A DNA stretch of 64,000 nt from JAPLZH01 sp964450345 (GTDB lineage Bacteria; Patescibacteriota; Minisyncoccia; Phycocordibacterales; PALSA-1337): the NCBI GenBank assembly GCA_964450345.1, contig CAYVEL010000001.1, positions 1 to 64,000 of the forward strand, given 5' to 3'. The notes below the pieces were generated by a model. The model saw only the letters and a list, made by a program, of their open reading frames with translations, had not been told where the DNA came from and searched no databases. Made by a program: the position numbers and the translations under genes. Shown piece by piece: positions 16,882-25,200 of this stretch; positions within the stretch are counted from its first letter, which is position 1; every line of letters begins with the position of its first letter.

Positions 16882-17104
16882 AAAGTACTACTTCCCTTGA
16901 GTAAGGAACAGAAGTAGTCGTAGTTACTCAATCACCTGTGTTTTAGACGAAAAAATGAAGATCTCCAAAGTAGTGGCAAGCGAAAGGAAGTAATTGCGGA
17001 TCCACAATGCCGCAACGAAAACAAAAGATCTAATTTCCCCAGAGGCGGGAAACTAATCAACGTCAAAAAACTATATCTTAAAGATGACAGGTGGTTTTTT
17101 ATTT
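16882..17104 (+). ncRNA. Candidate structured ncRNA B, class unknown
   Basis: The 5' hairpin is ACTACTTC/GAAGTAGT (16887-16894/16911-16918), topped by CCTT-GAGT-AAGG. A long-range stem CACCTGT (16933-16939) with ACAGGTG (17087-17093) is followed directly by GTTTTTTATTTA, so the closing stem doubles as the terminator. Inside are TTTT-a-GACG/CGTCAAAA (16941-16949/17061-17068), AGATCT/AGATCT (16959/17026), TTGCGG/CCGCAA (16994-16999/17010-17015) and TTTCCC/GGGAAA (17034-17039/17047-17052). Only ORFs of 12 or fewer codons occur. It does not show RNase P, tmRNA or SRP signatures. Confidence 0.55.
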
Positions 17105-17116
17105 ATATACCAATGA

Positions 17117-17188
17117 TGAGAATCGATCGCGGGTTCTTTTTGCTTCACTCGGAGCGAGACTGCGATCAGACTTTCGATTCCTGCCGGG
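17117..17188 (-). repeat. tRNA-tail element (type I), tRNA-Arg(TCT)
   Basis: On the tRNA strand, after the terminator, the element starts CCCGGCAGGAATCGAA (17188-17173), the exact reverse complement of 16 nt of the tRNA-Arg 3' end. It ends with a GATCGC/GCGATC stem (17162-17167/17125-17130) followed by GATTCTCA (to 17117). The text AGCAAAAAGAACC before the right end also occurs in the element at 27942-28054. Confidence 0.65.
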
Positions 17189-17224
17189 CAAATAAAAAAG
17201 CGACTTTCGTCGCTTTTTTATTTA
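17189..17224. terminator. tRNA-Arg(TCT) terminator
   Basis: AAATAAAAAAGCGAC-TTTC-GTCGCTTTTTTATTT, a 15-bp palindromic stem just past the tRNA 3' end. Confidence 0.85.
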
Positions 17225-17226
17225 TG

Positions 17227-17298
17227 TGCCCCCGGCAGGAATCGAACCCACATCAATGCCTTAGAAGAGCACTGCTCTATCCATTGAGCTACGAGGGC
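17227..17298 (-). tRNA. tRNA-Arg (anticodon TCT)
   Basis: Acceptor GCCCTCG/CGGGGGC (one G-T pair), D-arm AGCTCAATGGATAGAGC, anticodon loop CTTCTAA, T-arm TGGGTTCGATTCCTG, discriminator A. CCA is not encoded. Confidence 0.92.
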
Positions 17299-17383
17299 AT
17301 ATTGGCACAGGAATAAATCATAAATCATTTAGACTGTTTTGTAAAGTTCAGAGAAAACTTAGGGGCCTGTATAACACTTAAGT

Positions 17384-17704
17384 CTAAAGAGAAGGATCCG
17401 GTATCTTAGAATTCTTACCAGAAACAACATCAGTATATATCTGATTTTTAATAACCTGCCTAGATAACACATCATCCATCCCCTTCTTATTTAGAGAGAC
17501 ATTATCTACTTGAACACTCTCAACACTTATTCTATCTTCTGACACAGAATTAAATAAACTTACAGAATAAATAATACAAGGAATTAAAATTAAAATGCAG
17601 GCATTAACTAAAATTATCCAATCTAAATCTGGATTTAGTCCAATATCAGAAAGGTTTATTTTTCTTGAGCTTCCTATTTTTTGTACAGAAAAATGTAATT
17701 TCAT
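17384..17704 (-). CDS. Small membrane protein at the end of the pilMNO-like operon
   Basis: A 106-residue protein with one transmembrane segment at about residues 30-50 (ILVNACILILIPCIIYSVSLF), a basic cytoplasmic N-terminus and a polar tail. It is the last gene of the pilus operon, 3 bp after the PilO-like gene. The position suggests a pilus-platform accessory protein, perhaps replacing PilP, but the sequence is not PilP-like. Unknown. Confidence 0.6.
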   Translation of the reverse strand: MKLHFSVQKIGSSRKINLSDIGLNPDLDWIILVNACILILIPCIIYSVSLFNSVSEDRISVESVQVDNVSLNKKGMDDVLSRQVIKNQIYTDVVSGKNSKIPDPSL

Positions 17705-17707
17705 AAA

Positions 17708-18262
17708 TTATTTGCTTTTAGTTAGCACAGAGAAACTAATACCAGCACGCCACATCTGAACTTCATTTGGTTTAATTATTTCTGATCCAGTCTTATTGAA
17801 TTGAACATTATTTAAAACAATCTTATAAGGAAGACTCTCTAGAGTTAAAACGAATCTGGTAACCTTATCCCAAGAACCAATAATATTTACATTGAAATCT
17901 AATTGTCCGACCAAAGCCTGCTGTTCATCTTTTTTAGTATTATCAGAAAGATTACCTATATCTAGCTTTACCCCTACTAGGTCTGCCGTCTTTTCGATCT
18001 GCTCAATAAATTTAACAGTGTCGTTATAATCAACAAAAGACTGGTCAATTTTCTCTCTATCTCCCTTTGAACTTAAACTCAAATTCTTAACACCTTTATA
18101 GTATTCAGACATTTTCTGCTTAGAAATCACATTGGTTATATTCGTATCAGCCTCAACTTTCATTGAAGAAACCCTGTCTAAAAGAATGTAATTAAGAAAT
18201 ATAGATACTCCGAAGATACCTATTGATAAGACCAGTATTAATATGTATTTATTATTATTCAT
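17708..18262 (-). CDS. PilO-like type IV pilus inner-membrane platform protein
   Basis: A 184-residue bitopic protein: a short cytoplasmic N-terminus, one membrane helix (ILILVLSIGIFGVSIFLNYIL, residues about 6-27), a coiled-coil-like region and a C-terminal alpha/beta domain (FNVNIIGSWDKVTRFVLTLE resembles the PilO/GspM ferredoxin-like fold). PilO pairs with PilN to connect PilM to the pilus machine. The gene follows the PilN-like gene by 1 bp. The call rests on topology and operon position more than on motifs. Confidence 0.65.
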   Translation of the reverse strand: MNNNKYILILVLSIGIFGVSIFLNYILLDRVSSMKVEADTNITNVISKQKMSEYYKGVKNLSLSSKGDREKIDQSFVDYNDTVKFIEQIEKTADLVGVKLDIGNLSDNTKKDEQQALVGQLDFNVNIIGSWDKVTRFVLTLESLPYKIVLNNVQFNKTGSEIIKPNEVQMWRAGISFSVLTKSK

Positions 18263-18263
18263 A

Positions 18264-18797
18264 TTAGTAGTTTGTCTTTATTGTAAAAGAGAAGTTAATA
18301 TTAGAGCTCTTAACAAAACCAGAAATGGGAACTGCTGGATCTCCGAACCTAGAATCAGCCTTCAATTTCTTAACAAAAGAATCTAAATCCTCTCTACTAG
18401 GAGCTAGAGCATCTCCAGAAATCACTATCTTTCCATCTGTGTCTCTTTTAGCAGAGACAGACTTAATCACAATATTTTTCTTAAGAAGAATTAGATCCTT
18501 AATTGGTGCTGTTATAGAAATATCTTCCTTAACATTCAATTTATCTATTAATTCATTCGCATTTTTAATCTCAGAAATATACTTCTCCTCTTCTTCCCCA
18601 AGATTGTCTTTATCAGATTGTTTAAGTCTATTTTTTGCTTCATCCACCTTAACACTGCCATAAAAATAAGCTGGTAAATTAGAGAAAAAGAAAATTAGAG
18701 AAACAGCAGTAAGAGCAAAAAAACAAAGTGATACAAGCCTTAATCTGTATTGCGAAGTAATTATTTTCTTTTGTTGTTCTGGAATAAATGAAAACAT
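18264..18797 (-). CDS. PilN-like type IV pilus inner-membrane protein
   Basis: A 177-residue bitopic protein. The N-terminus FSFIPEQQKKIITSQYRLR resembles the cytoplasmic NLLP-type peptide with which PilN binds PilM. One membrane helix follows (residues about 22-45), then a coiled coil (VDEAKNRLKQ...ELIDKL) and a C-terminal beta-rich domain. It lies 5 bp after the PilM-like gene and 1 bp before the PilO-like gene, which supports the assignment. Confidence 0.65.
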   Translation of the reverse strand: MFSFIPEQQKKIITSQYRLRLVSLCFFALTAVSLIFFFSNLPAYFYGSVKVDEAKNRLKQSDKDNLGEEEEKYISEIKNANELIDKLNVKEDISITAPIKDLILLKKNIVIKSVSAKRDTDGKIVISGDALAPSREDLDSFVKKLKADSRFGDPAVPISGFVKSSNINFSFTIKTNY

Positions 18798-18802
18798 ATA
18801 TT

Positions 18803-19786
18803 TTATCTTCCTTTAATAGCTAAACCTATAGCTGTCGCAAACTTTAAAGATTCTTCCCTATTTATTTCTGGAGCCTGATGAGCGGTATCACAAATATTTA
18901 CCCAGACATTCGCTACCTCTACAGTGGGTTTAGATACTTTTCTAAGTTTATCTACGAATTCACGATTATCAGCATTTCTACCACAAATAATTATAGTATC
19001 TATTTCCTTTGCTGGCTCTTTGCTATACCAATAAGATTCCACCATTTCAATCTCTCTAAACAAATAAGCTAGAGTATCTGGTTTTCCATCTATCATAAAG
19101 TTATCTGGAATTTCTTTATCTACTAAATTAATAGTAGAAGTGTATCGAACTATTCCGTCTGAAACTAAAAATAGTCCGGCTGCGCGTTCGTTATAATCCA
19201 CCACCACCTTATGACCCTTATCACCTCTATGGACTACTGCTCTAACTAGAGGTCTACCCTCCACTTCCATGGAATGTGTAACGAAACCAGCCTCATTAAT
19301 TACAGAACTGTAATCTTCTACTATTCTAGAATGCATAGCTGTTACTGATACGAAAACTTTTTCAGAATCCTTACCTCTCGTTTCGATAATATCAAATTCA
19401 AATAATGTCTCTGCGGGAGAAATTGGAATATTTTCTTCTAAAATAAATTCAATGTTTCTTTTTATTGTTTTATCATCTCCATTACCCACCTCAGCAGTGA
19501 AAAGAAAACTCTTTTCTTCAGGAAGAGATGCGTTTACATAGGGAGTAGGACTAATTTTTCTAAGCTTTTTTAAAGCTTCTACCATTTTTTGTCTATCTAA
19601 AATCTGTCCGGAATCCATGACACCCTTAGGGATTGGTACTTCTGCGTATTTACCTAAAACTAAACGTCCCCCCTTCTCTTTTATCTCTGTTAAAAACAAA
19701 GCTTCGTCGGTAATATCTAAACCGACCCAACTAATTTTCAGAAAATGTGGTGGAGGAAAAATTTTAGTTAGTGTATCTACGAGCAT
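18803..19786 (-). CDS. PilM-like actin-fold ATPase of the type IV pilus
   Basis: A 327-residue cytoplasmic protein with an actin/FtsA fold start WVGLDITDEALFLTEI (phosphate-1-like loop), a middle VVVDYNERAAGLFLVSDG (phosphate-2-like) and TIIICGRNADNREFVDKLRK (adenosine motif). PilM binds the N-terminal peptide of PilN and organises the inner-membrane platform. A TATAAT -10 (19801-19796) lies 9 nt before the ATG, so the leader would be very short. It is the first gene of a four-gene minus-strand operon; the PilB ATPase is distant at 39772. Confidence 0.8.
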   Translation of the reverse strand: MLVDTLTKIFPPPHFLKISWVGLDITDEALFLTEIKEKGGRLVLGKYAEVPIPKGVMDSGQILDRQKMVEALKKLRKISPTPYVNASLPEEKSFLFTAEVGNGDDKTIKRNIEFILEENIPISPAETLFEFDIIETRGKDSEKVFVSVTAMHSRIVEDYSSVINEAGFVTHSMEVEGRPLVRAVVHRGDKGHKVVVDYNERAAGLFLVSDGIVRYTSTINLVDKEIPDNFMIDGKPDTLAYLFREIEMVESYWYSKEPAKEIDTIIICGRNADNREFVDKLRKVSKPTVEVANVWVNICDTAHQAPEINREESLKFATAIGLAIKGR

Positions 19787-19803
19787 TGTAAATTAATTAT
19801 ACA

Positions 19804-20412
19804 CTACTTTACTGCTCTTTTTTCTTTGATTATGTGGAATATTGGAGGGAGTATCGAAAGCAATATAATTAGCGCGATTATCGGTAATAAATATTTATCA
19901 ATATCCGGAATCATTCTACCGAGTGTAAATCCAGCCATTGTCACACCCACAATCCATATAAAACCACCGACAATATTGTATCTTAAGAAGACACTATAAT
20001 TCATTTTTCCTATACCAGCTAAAATCGGTGCGAAAGTTCTGACCACAGGCACGAATCTGGCTAATATTATGGTCTTTTTACCATGTTTATCATAAAACTT
20101 CTGAGCTTGTTCTACGCGTTTTTTACTAAAAAATAATGATTCTTCTTTAGTGAAAAATTTCTGTCCCATCTTCCTACCGAAAGCATATCCAGTCGAATCT
20201 CCTAAAACAGCAGCGACAAAACCTACTATTAGCAAAACAGTTAAATCCAAATAACCCTTAGAAGCAAAAAGTCCGGCTGTGAACAAAAGAGAATCCCCGG
20301 GTAAGAAAAAACCAATAAGTAATCCAGACTCTGCAAAAATAGCAACTATAACCCCTACCAGACCGAGAGATGAAATAATAAATTTTGGATCAAGTAAATC
20401 TGTAAGGTTCAT
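19804..20412 (-). CDS. DedA family membrane protein
   Basis: A 202-residue polytopic protein with the DedA/SNARE-associated (VTT) domain: ESGLLIGFFLPGDSLLFTAGLFA, then the conserved GDSTGYAFGRKMG, FYDKHGKKTIILARFVPVVRTFAPILAG with the key Arg residues, and NIVGGFIWI. DedA proteins flip lipid carriers or phospholipids such as undecaprenyl phosphate (family knowledge), which would support cell-wall synthesis. The gene stops 17 bp before the pilM start. Confidence 0.9.
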   Translation of the reverse strand: MNLTDLLDPKFIISSLGLVGVIVAIFAESGLLIGFFLPGDSLLFTAGLFASKGYLDLTVLLIVGFVAAVLGDSTGYAFGRKMGQKFFTKEESLFFSKKRVEQAQKFYDKHGKKTIILARFVPVVRTFAPILAGIGKMNYSVFLRYNIVGGFIWIVGVTMAGFTLGRMIPDIDKYLLPIIALIILLSILPPIFHIIKEKRAVK

Positions 20413-20452
20413 AAAGTTCTTTATCTATATTTTGTTTATTTTTTACTAAACT

Positions 20453-20821
20453 TTATTTAGCCTTAGTTCCTGCTGGAATATTAGAAGGTTCAAGTAAAGA
20501 AAAGGCACCCTCTGGAGTAGATACAGCCAGAATCATTCCGTTACTCTCTAGCCCTCTAATAGTACGAGGCTCTAGGTTAGTGACGAACATGCATGTTTTA
20601 CCTACAAGCACTAGAGGATCAGGATAATATAGAGAAATTCCAGAAACTATCTGACGAGGAGCAGGAACTGTGCTTTTCTCCCCTGTTTCAGAAATCACCT
20701 CTTTAGTTTCATTAAAATCCACCACCAATCTAAGTAGCTTATCTGCATTAAGAACCTTTTCAGCACTCAATATTTTACCGGCTGTAATTTCTACTTTAGA
20801 AAATTCGTCGTAATTAATCAT
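20453..20821 (-). CDS. Stand-alone tRNA-binding domain protein (MetG C-terminal/Arc1p type)
   Basis: A 122-residue OB-fold protein. DEFSKVEITAGKILSAEKVLNADKLLRL and SGISLYYPDPLVLVGKTCMFVTNLEPRTIRGLESNGM are hallmarks of the EMAPII-like tRNA-binding domain, otherwise found at the C-terminus of methionyl-tRNA synthetase. As a separate protein it may bind tRNA for a synthetase in trans. An insertion at residues 55-62 (SETGEKST) is unusual. A short AT-rich triplication (AAATTT, 20848-20866) separates it from ruvX. Confidence 0.88.
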   Translation of the reverse strand: MINYDEFSKVEITAGKILSAEKVLNADKLLRLVVDFNETKEVISETGEKSTVPAPRQIVSGISLYYPDPLVLVGKTCMFVTNLEPRTIRGLESNGMILAVSTPEGAFSLLEPSNIPAGTKAK

Positions 20822-20864
20822 ATTTATTTTATTTATTCTTTATATATTAAATTTAAATTTAAAT

Positions 20865-21263
20865 TTATTTCTTACCATTGTGATTATTAACTGTATCCAT
20901 ATAACTCTGAAGAATAATCGCGGCGGCGGAAGCATCAAGCATATGATTCTTTCCCTGCAATCTTTCAGCTTGCATACTAGTTAGAAATTCTGGATGAAAA
21001 ACTGTTTTTAATTTTAAATCATTTTCGAGTTTAGCCTTAAAGTCTTTAACTTGTCCCATTATCTTATTCTCTTTTCCTGAATAATCGCGAGATTCACCAA
21101 TAACTACAAGTTCAATATCATGATCAGAACAAAGCTCTCCTACTCTACTAACTAAACTCTTATTATTTTCAAAAACCTCGAAAGGAAAAGCTATAGTCTT
21201 AGCCTCATCTGAAAAAGCGAGCCCCACCCTCTTCTCTCCGAAATCTATACCTAAATATTTCAT
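20865..21263 (-). CDS. ruvX: Putative pre-16S rRNA nuclease / Holliday junction resolvase-like YqgF
   Basis: A 132-residue RNase H-fold protein: start YLGIDFGEKRVGLAFSDE with the first catalytic Asp, middle ELVVIGESRDYSG, and C-terminal LDASAAAIILQSYMD with the last catalytic Asp. YqgF trims the 5' end of 16S rRNA precursor in E. coli. The usual DERLTT motif is replaced by PEFLTSMQAER, keeping an acidic Glu. The start ATG at 21263 is the only sensible one. Confidence 0.88.
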   Translation of the reverse strand: MKYLGIDFGEKRVGLAFSDEAKTIAFPFEVFENNKSLVSRVGELCSDHDIELVVIGESRDYSGKENKIMGQVKDFKAKLENDLKLKTVFHPEFLTSMQAERLQGKNHMLDASAAAIILQSYMDTVNNHNGKK

Positions 21264-21385
21264 ATATTTCTATTATAACCGTAATGCTATCTAAAGGCTA
21301 AACCCCTAAAACCACGCCGTTCTAAAATCTAGCTTAACTCTTCCATTTTAAATAAAATATGATAATATAACTTTCCATAAGATAT

Positions 21386-21475
21386 GGAGGAGTGCCAGAG
21401 TGGTCTAATGGAACAGTCTTGAAAACTGTCGCCTTCGCAAGGGGGCCGTGAGTTCGAATCTCACCTCCTCCGCCA
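21386..21475 (+). tRNA. tRNA-Ser (anticodon TGA), CCA encoded
   Basis: Acceptor GGAGGAG/CTCCTCC, anticodon arm ACAGT-CTTGAAA-ACTGT, long variable arm GCCTTCGCAAGGGGGCC, T-arm GTGAGTTCGAATCTCAC, discriminator G followed by genomic CCA. Confidence 0.95.
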
Positions 21476-21477
21476 AA

Positions 21478-21516
21478 TTAAAAACAACTGACTTCTGTCA
21501 GTTGTTTTTAATTTCG
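21478..21516. terminator. tRNA-Ser terminator
   Basis: AATTAAAAACAACTGAC-TTCT-GTCAGTTGTTTTTAATT, a long palindromic hairpin directly after the tRNA. Confidence 0.85.
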
Positions 21517-21638
21517 GAGAATAGGTATGATGAGAAAGGCGGAGGTATATTGCGAGCAGAAGCGAGCAATACCGAGCCGGGACCGCGGAAATTTTCAAGC
21601 GGCAGCGAGAAAATTATCCGTGGTCGAATCTCACCACC
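21517..21638 (+). repeat. tRNA-tail element (type I), tRNA-Ser
   Basis: It holds two hairpins with purine-rich loops. GGTATATTGC pairs with GCAATACC (21544-21573). GACCGCGGA pairs with TCCGTGGTC (21581-21589/21617-21625), with an inner ATTTTC/GAAAAT stem. It ends in TCGAATCTCACC (21624-21635), a 12-nt copy of the tRNA-Ser T-arm. The left end is more decayed than in the other copies. It runs up to the start region of the Nudix gene. Confidence 0.55.
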
Positions 21639-21679
21639 AAACCCTAGACTTCCTCCCCATTAAGCGCGACAATACACTA

Positions 21680-22147
21680 ATGAAAAAAGCCACCATAACC
21701 TTCTGTGTGAAAGACGACCAGGTCTTACTAGCCATGAAAAAAATCAGCTTCGGATCAGGAAAGCTTAATGGTTATGGAGGAAAAATCGAACTAAACGAAA
21801 CTCCAGTAAACGCAGCAGTCCGTGAATTAAGAGAAGAATCTGGACTCATCGCTGACCCTAAAGACTTAAGACAAGTAGCTCTAATTAATTTTTATTTTGC
21901 TGGAGAAGCTATTTTTGAATGCTATATTTTTATAACAAATAAATGGACTGGTGAAGCAATAGAAACTGAAGAGATGTCACTACCAAAATATTATCCAATC
22001 TCTAATCTCCCCTTCGACCAAATGTGGGCTGCTGATACAAAGTGGATTCCTCTGATCTTAAATGGCGAAACAATAGCCGCTGATATAGACTTCAGTAAGG
22101 ATGGAAAAGTCGTAAATAGGTTTGAATATAAGGCTAAAATCTTCTAA
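21680..22147 (+). CDS. MTH1-like Nudix hydrolase (8-oxo-dGTP diphosphatase family)
   Basis: A 155-residue protein from the ATG at 21680 (MKKATITFCVKDDQVLLAMK). A longer frame runs upstream through the tRNA-tail element and is rejected. The Nudix box spans residues about 39-61: GKIELNE...RELREESGL fits GX5EX7REUXEEXGU. KLNGYGGKIE and the MxKKxxFGSGK start resemble MTH1 (compare GFGGKV in human MTH1). Expected reaction: oxidised purine dNTP to dNMP, protecting the nucleotide pool. It forms a logical pair with MutM at 32277. Confidence 0.88.
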   Translation: MKKATITFCVKDDQVLLAMKKISFGSGKLNGYGGKIELNETPVNAAVRELREESGLIADPKDLRQVALINFYFAGEAIFECYIFITNKWTGEAIETEEMSLPKYYPISNLPFDQMWAADTKWIPLILNGETIAADIDFSKDGKVVNRFEYKAKIF

Positions 22148-22213
22148 TTTTATCCCTATAAATAAAGCACTTTATATAGTATCATTGATATAAATTAAAT
22201 TCATATCAAATCG

Positions 22214-25200
22214 ATGACTAAAAACATTGTGTACTGTTTTATAGCCGTGCTAGCAATACTAACTATTTCCAAAGCTAATATTGCGATGGCTTATGACACA
22301 GTCATGCCTCCTTGTTATGTATATAATTCATCCCTATATACTAGTGGTACACAAAACATAACTCTTTTCTTAAAAGACGGAACTACAAAATCTGCAACAA
22401 TAGCAAATCAGTCTACTCCCACAATATTAAGTAAAATCGGTTTTACAGCTAATAAAACATATTCCAATGGACAGACAACTACATGTGCTACAGAAGCTTG
22501 GTGGTCATATTATCCAAACTACTGGTTAGCCAACACATGGATAAATAAAGAAATAACTCTATCAAACAATACAAGCGTTACATTTGATGGCTTCCCTGTC
22601 TGGATTAAAGATATAGTTAACGAAATACCAACAAACAGTTACAGCACAGACGGATATGGTTCTTACTGGTTCGACATTGACCCTTTTGTATATAACGGAA
22701 TCGGAGATTTAAAAAATATAGCCGATGAAGATGCCGTTATTAAAGATATCGACACCAATAAAAAAATAAACTTCAAACTAGGAAGTTCTGTTTCATATGA
22801 TGTATCTAATTACACAGTAGATCAATCTGTATGGCCAAATAAAGAATATGACTTAATGTCAGCCCCTGCTACCAACTGTGCCCTACTATCGGGAAACGCA
22901 TCTAGTGATTCAATCAAAGTGGTATTCATGAGAAATGATGACACCGACGGAGTTTCTGATTTCCTAGACCAGGCATTAAAAATGAGAGACGGTATGGTCT
23001 CGAGAGTAGAAAATCCAGCTATATATACTTTTTACGCAGACTTAAAAAAGTGGCCAAAATCTAGTTCGATAAGTTCAAGCTGTGGAACTGCTAATCAGTA
23101 TATTTATATACCAAATGAAACTTATGTAATCACAGTTGCTGGTGGAATAACAAAGACAGTAAATGATCCAATATTCTCTTGGGTTGATGCGAATATTACT
23201 AAGCCAAACGGTTTCGATCCTACAATAAGAATTCCTTCTTGGGGACACAGCGTGGCTCACAATACAAATCTTCTTCGTAAATATATTGAGTTAGGATTAG
23301 CTAGTGGTAAAAAAGTATTAGTCTTAGGTCATTCTATGGGTTCCCTAATCGCATACAATGTAATTACTAAAGAATATCAGGGTCAACCAGTAGTTGGAGT
23401 ATATATTGATCCACCATACGCAGAAGATATATACAATGTAGTATTTTCAAGAATGATACCTGGAGTTTCTACATTATTTAACAATGCATTAGCTGGAGGT
23501 ATAGCTACTGACCCTGGATCAGAAATATGGACTCAAGGTAGAGGTCTAGTAAAAATGTGGACTCATGACCCATTCGGTCACGCTACATGGGACTCTACGA
23601 TCATAGCCAACCTTCAACATCTAGCTAATTTCGTAAACGGACCTAGACTAATTGCTTTAAATAATTCCACAATATCCCCTACTATACCAAGTGCACAAAC
23701 AGCAATGGTAGACGCTCCTATTATTAAAAATTATTCTGCTGACTATGTAGACGGAGGAACTCTTGCGCCGGGTAAAAATCTAAAAATATATGCCGACAAT
23801 CTAAGTCAGTATGGTAATAATATCTACATAGAAAATAAAATAGACCCTTCTATATCGTATTCTTTCTACGGACTACTACCTACTGATAATTACCTAAACA
23901 TCACGCTTCCAGATATGCCGGATATAACCACAGAAACAGAACCAGGAGATTACTATGTTTACATAAGCGGACGTGATAGCGAATTTTCAACACCAATCAC
24001 AATTACAATAGATAGCGAGACCACTATTCCAGCTCCTACTATTTCAACAATATCAGGTACAACAGTACAAGGTGGTACAGTTACAGTGACAGGATCTGGA
24101 TTTAATATTGGTAAAAATAACGTACGATTAGTAGTAGCCAACCCATCTGGAACAGTGAACAGTTTCAGTCATCAAGTAGCGAACGCGCTAAGTGCATTTT
24201 GGGAAATGACAAAATCATTCTTCACCACCTCAAAAGCTCATAGCCAGACAGCATCAGTAGTACCTTACTATGTCACAACAGCAGATTCTATAGACGGAAG
24301 ATCTATAACATTTTCAATTCCTAATGACATAGCTCCAGGAAAATATACTGTTCAAGTTTCTCAACCAAATGGAACATGGAGTGACGGATCTGTTATATCA
24401 ATAGAAAAATCTTCATCTGGAAATACAGGAAGTGGTAGCGGAACAGTCATAGATGCTTCAACACCTACAATGATATATAGATGTGACAGTACTTATGGAT
24501 ATTCTTTCAGAGACGAGAACCCAAACAAGGCTAACAACTACTCATTATTTAAAGATAAATATCTTTGTTACAAAGCGAATGGTCAATCTGAAAACCCCCT
24601 TGAAGTAGGTTTAATATGTACAGATAACGGATACACCCTATATAGAAATAACAAAACTTGTTTATCAACAAAAACAGGTATAGATATACCTGTAACAGGA
24701 GCTAAAGCAACATATACATGTTCTTTAAATTGGTCGAAAACAGCTGTTCCAAACTTCTGTGTTAATTACTTAGGAAAGTGGGACTATGCCAATGAAACTC
24801 TATCCTGTCCTATTGGATACAACCTACAAAACAACAAGTGTTATATAAATAACATTAAAGGTCTAACAGCAAAATCAACAGAACTAGGAAAAGTATCCAT
24901 CAGCTGGGATAAAAATATAATTCTTTTTGCAAAGTCATTTGTCATAGAAAGAGCAATATCTTCAACTAGCCCATTTTCATCTATTGCAACAATAAACGCT
25001 TCTTCAACAAGCTATATTGATATCAATCTTCCATATGACACTTCGTATGCATACAGAGCAAAAGTAATCAGAACAAACGATCAATATTCTTCATCTTCAA
25101 ATATCGCGAGCGTAACAGTAAAAGGATACTCTGCACCTGTAGTATCAAAAGGATCCACAGCAATAACCGCAACATCAATTCCTATAATCATTAAAAGCAC

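Noticed and set aside
20848..20868. AAATTT triplication as an operator
   Set aside because: Simple AT repeat in a short spacer; no promoter geometry supports a regulatory role.
21527..21679. N-terminal extension of the Nudix protein
   Set aside because: It translates the tRNA-tail element; Nudix similarity begins just after the ATG at 21680.
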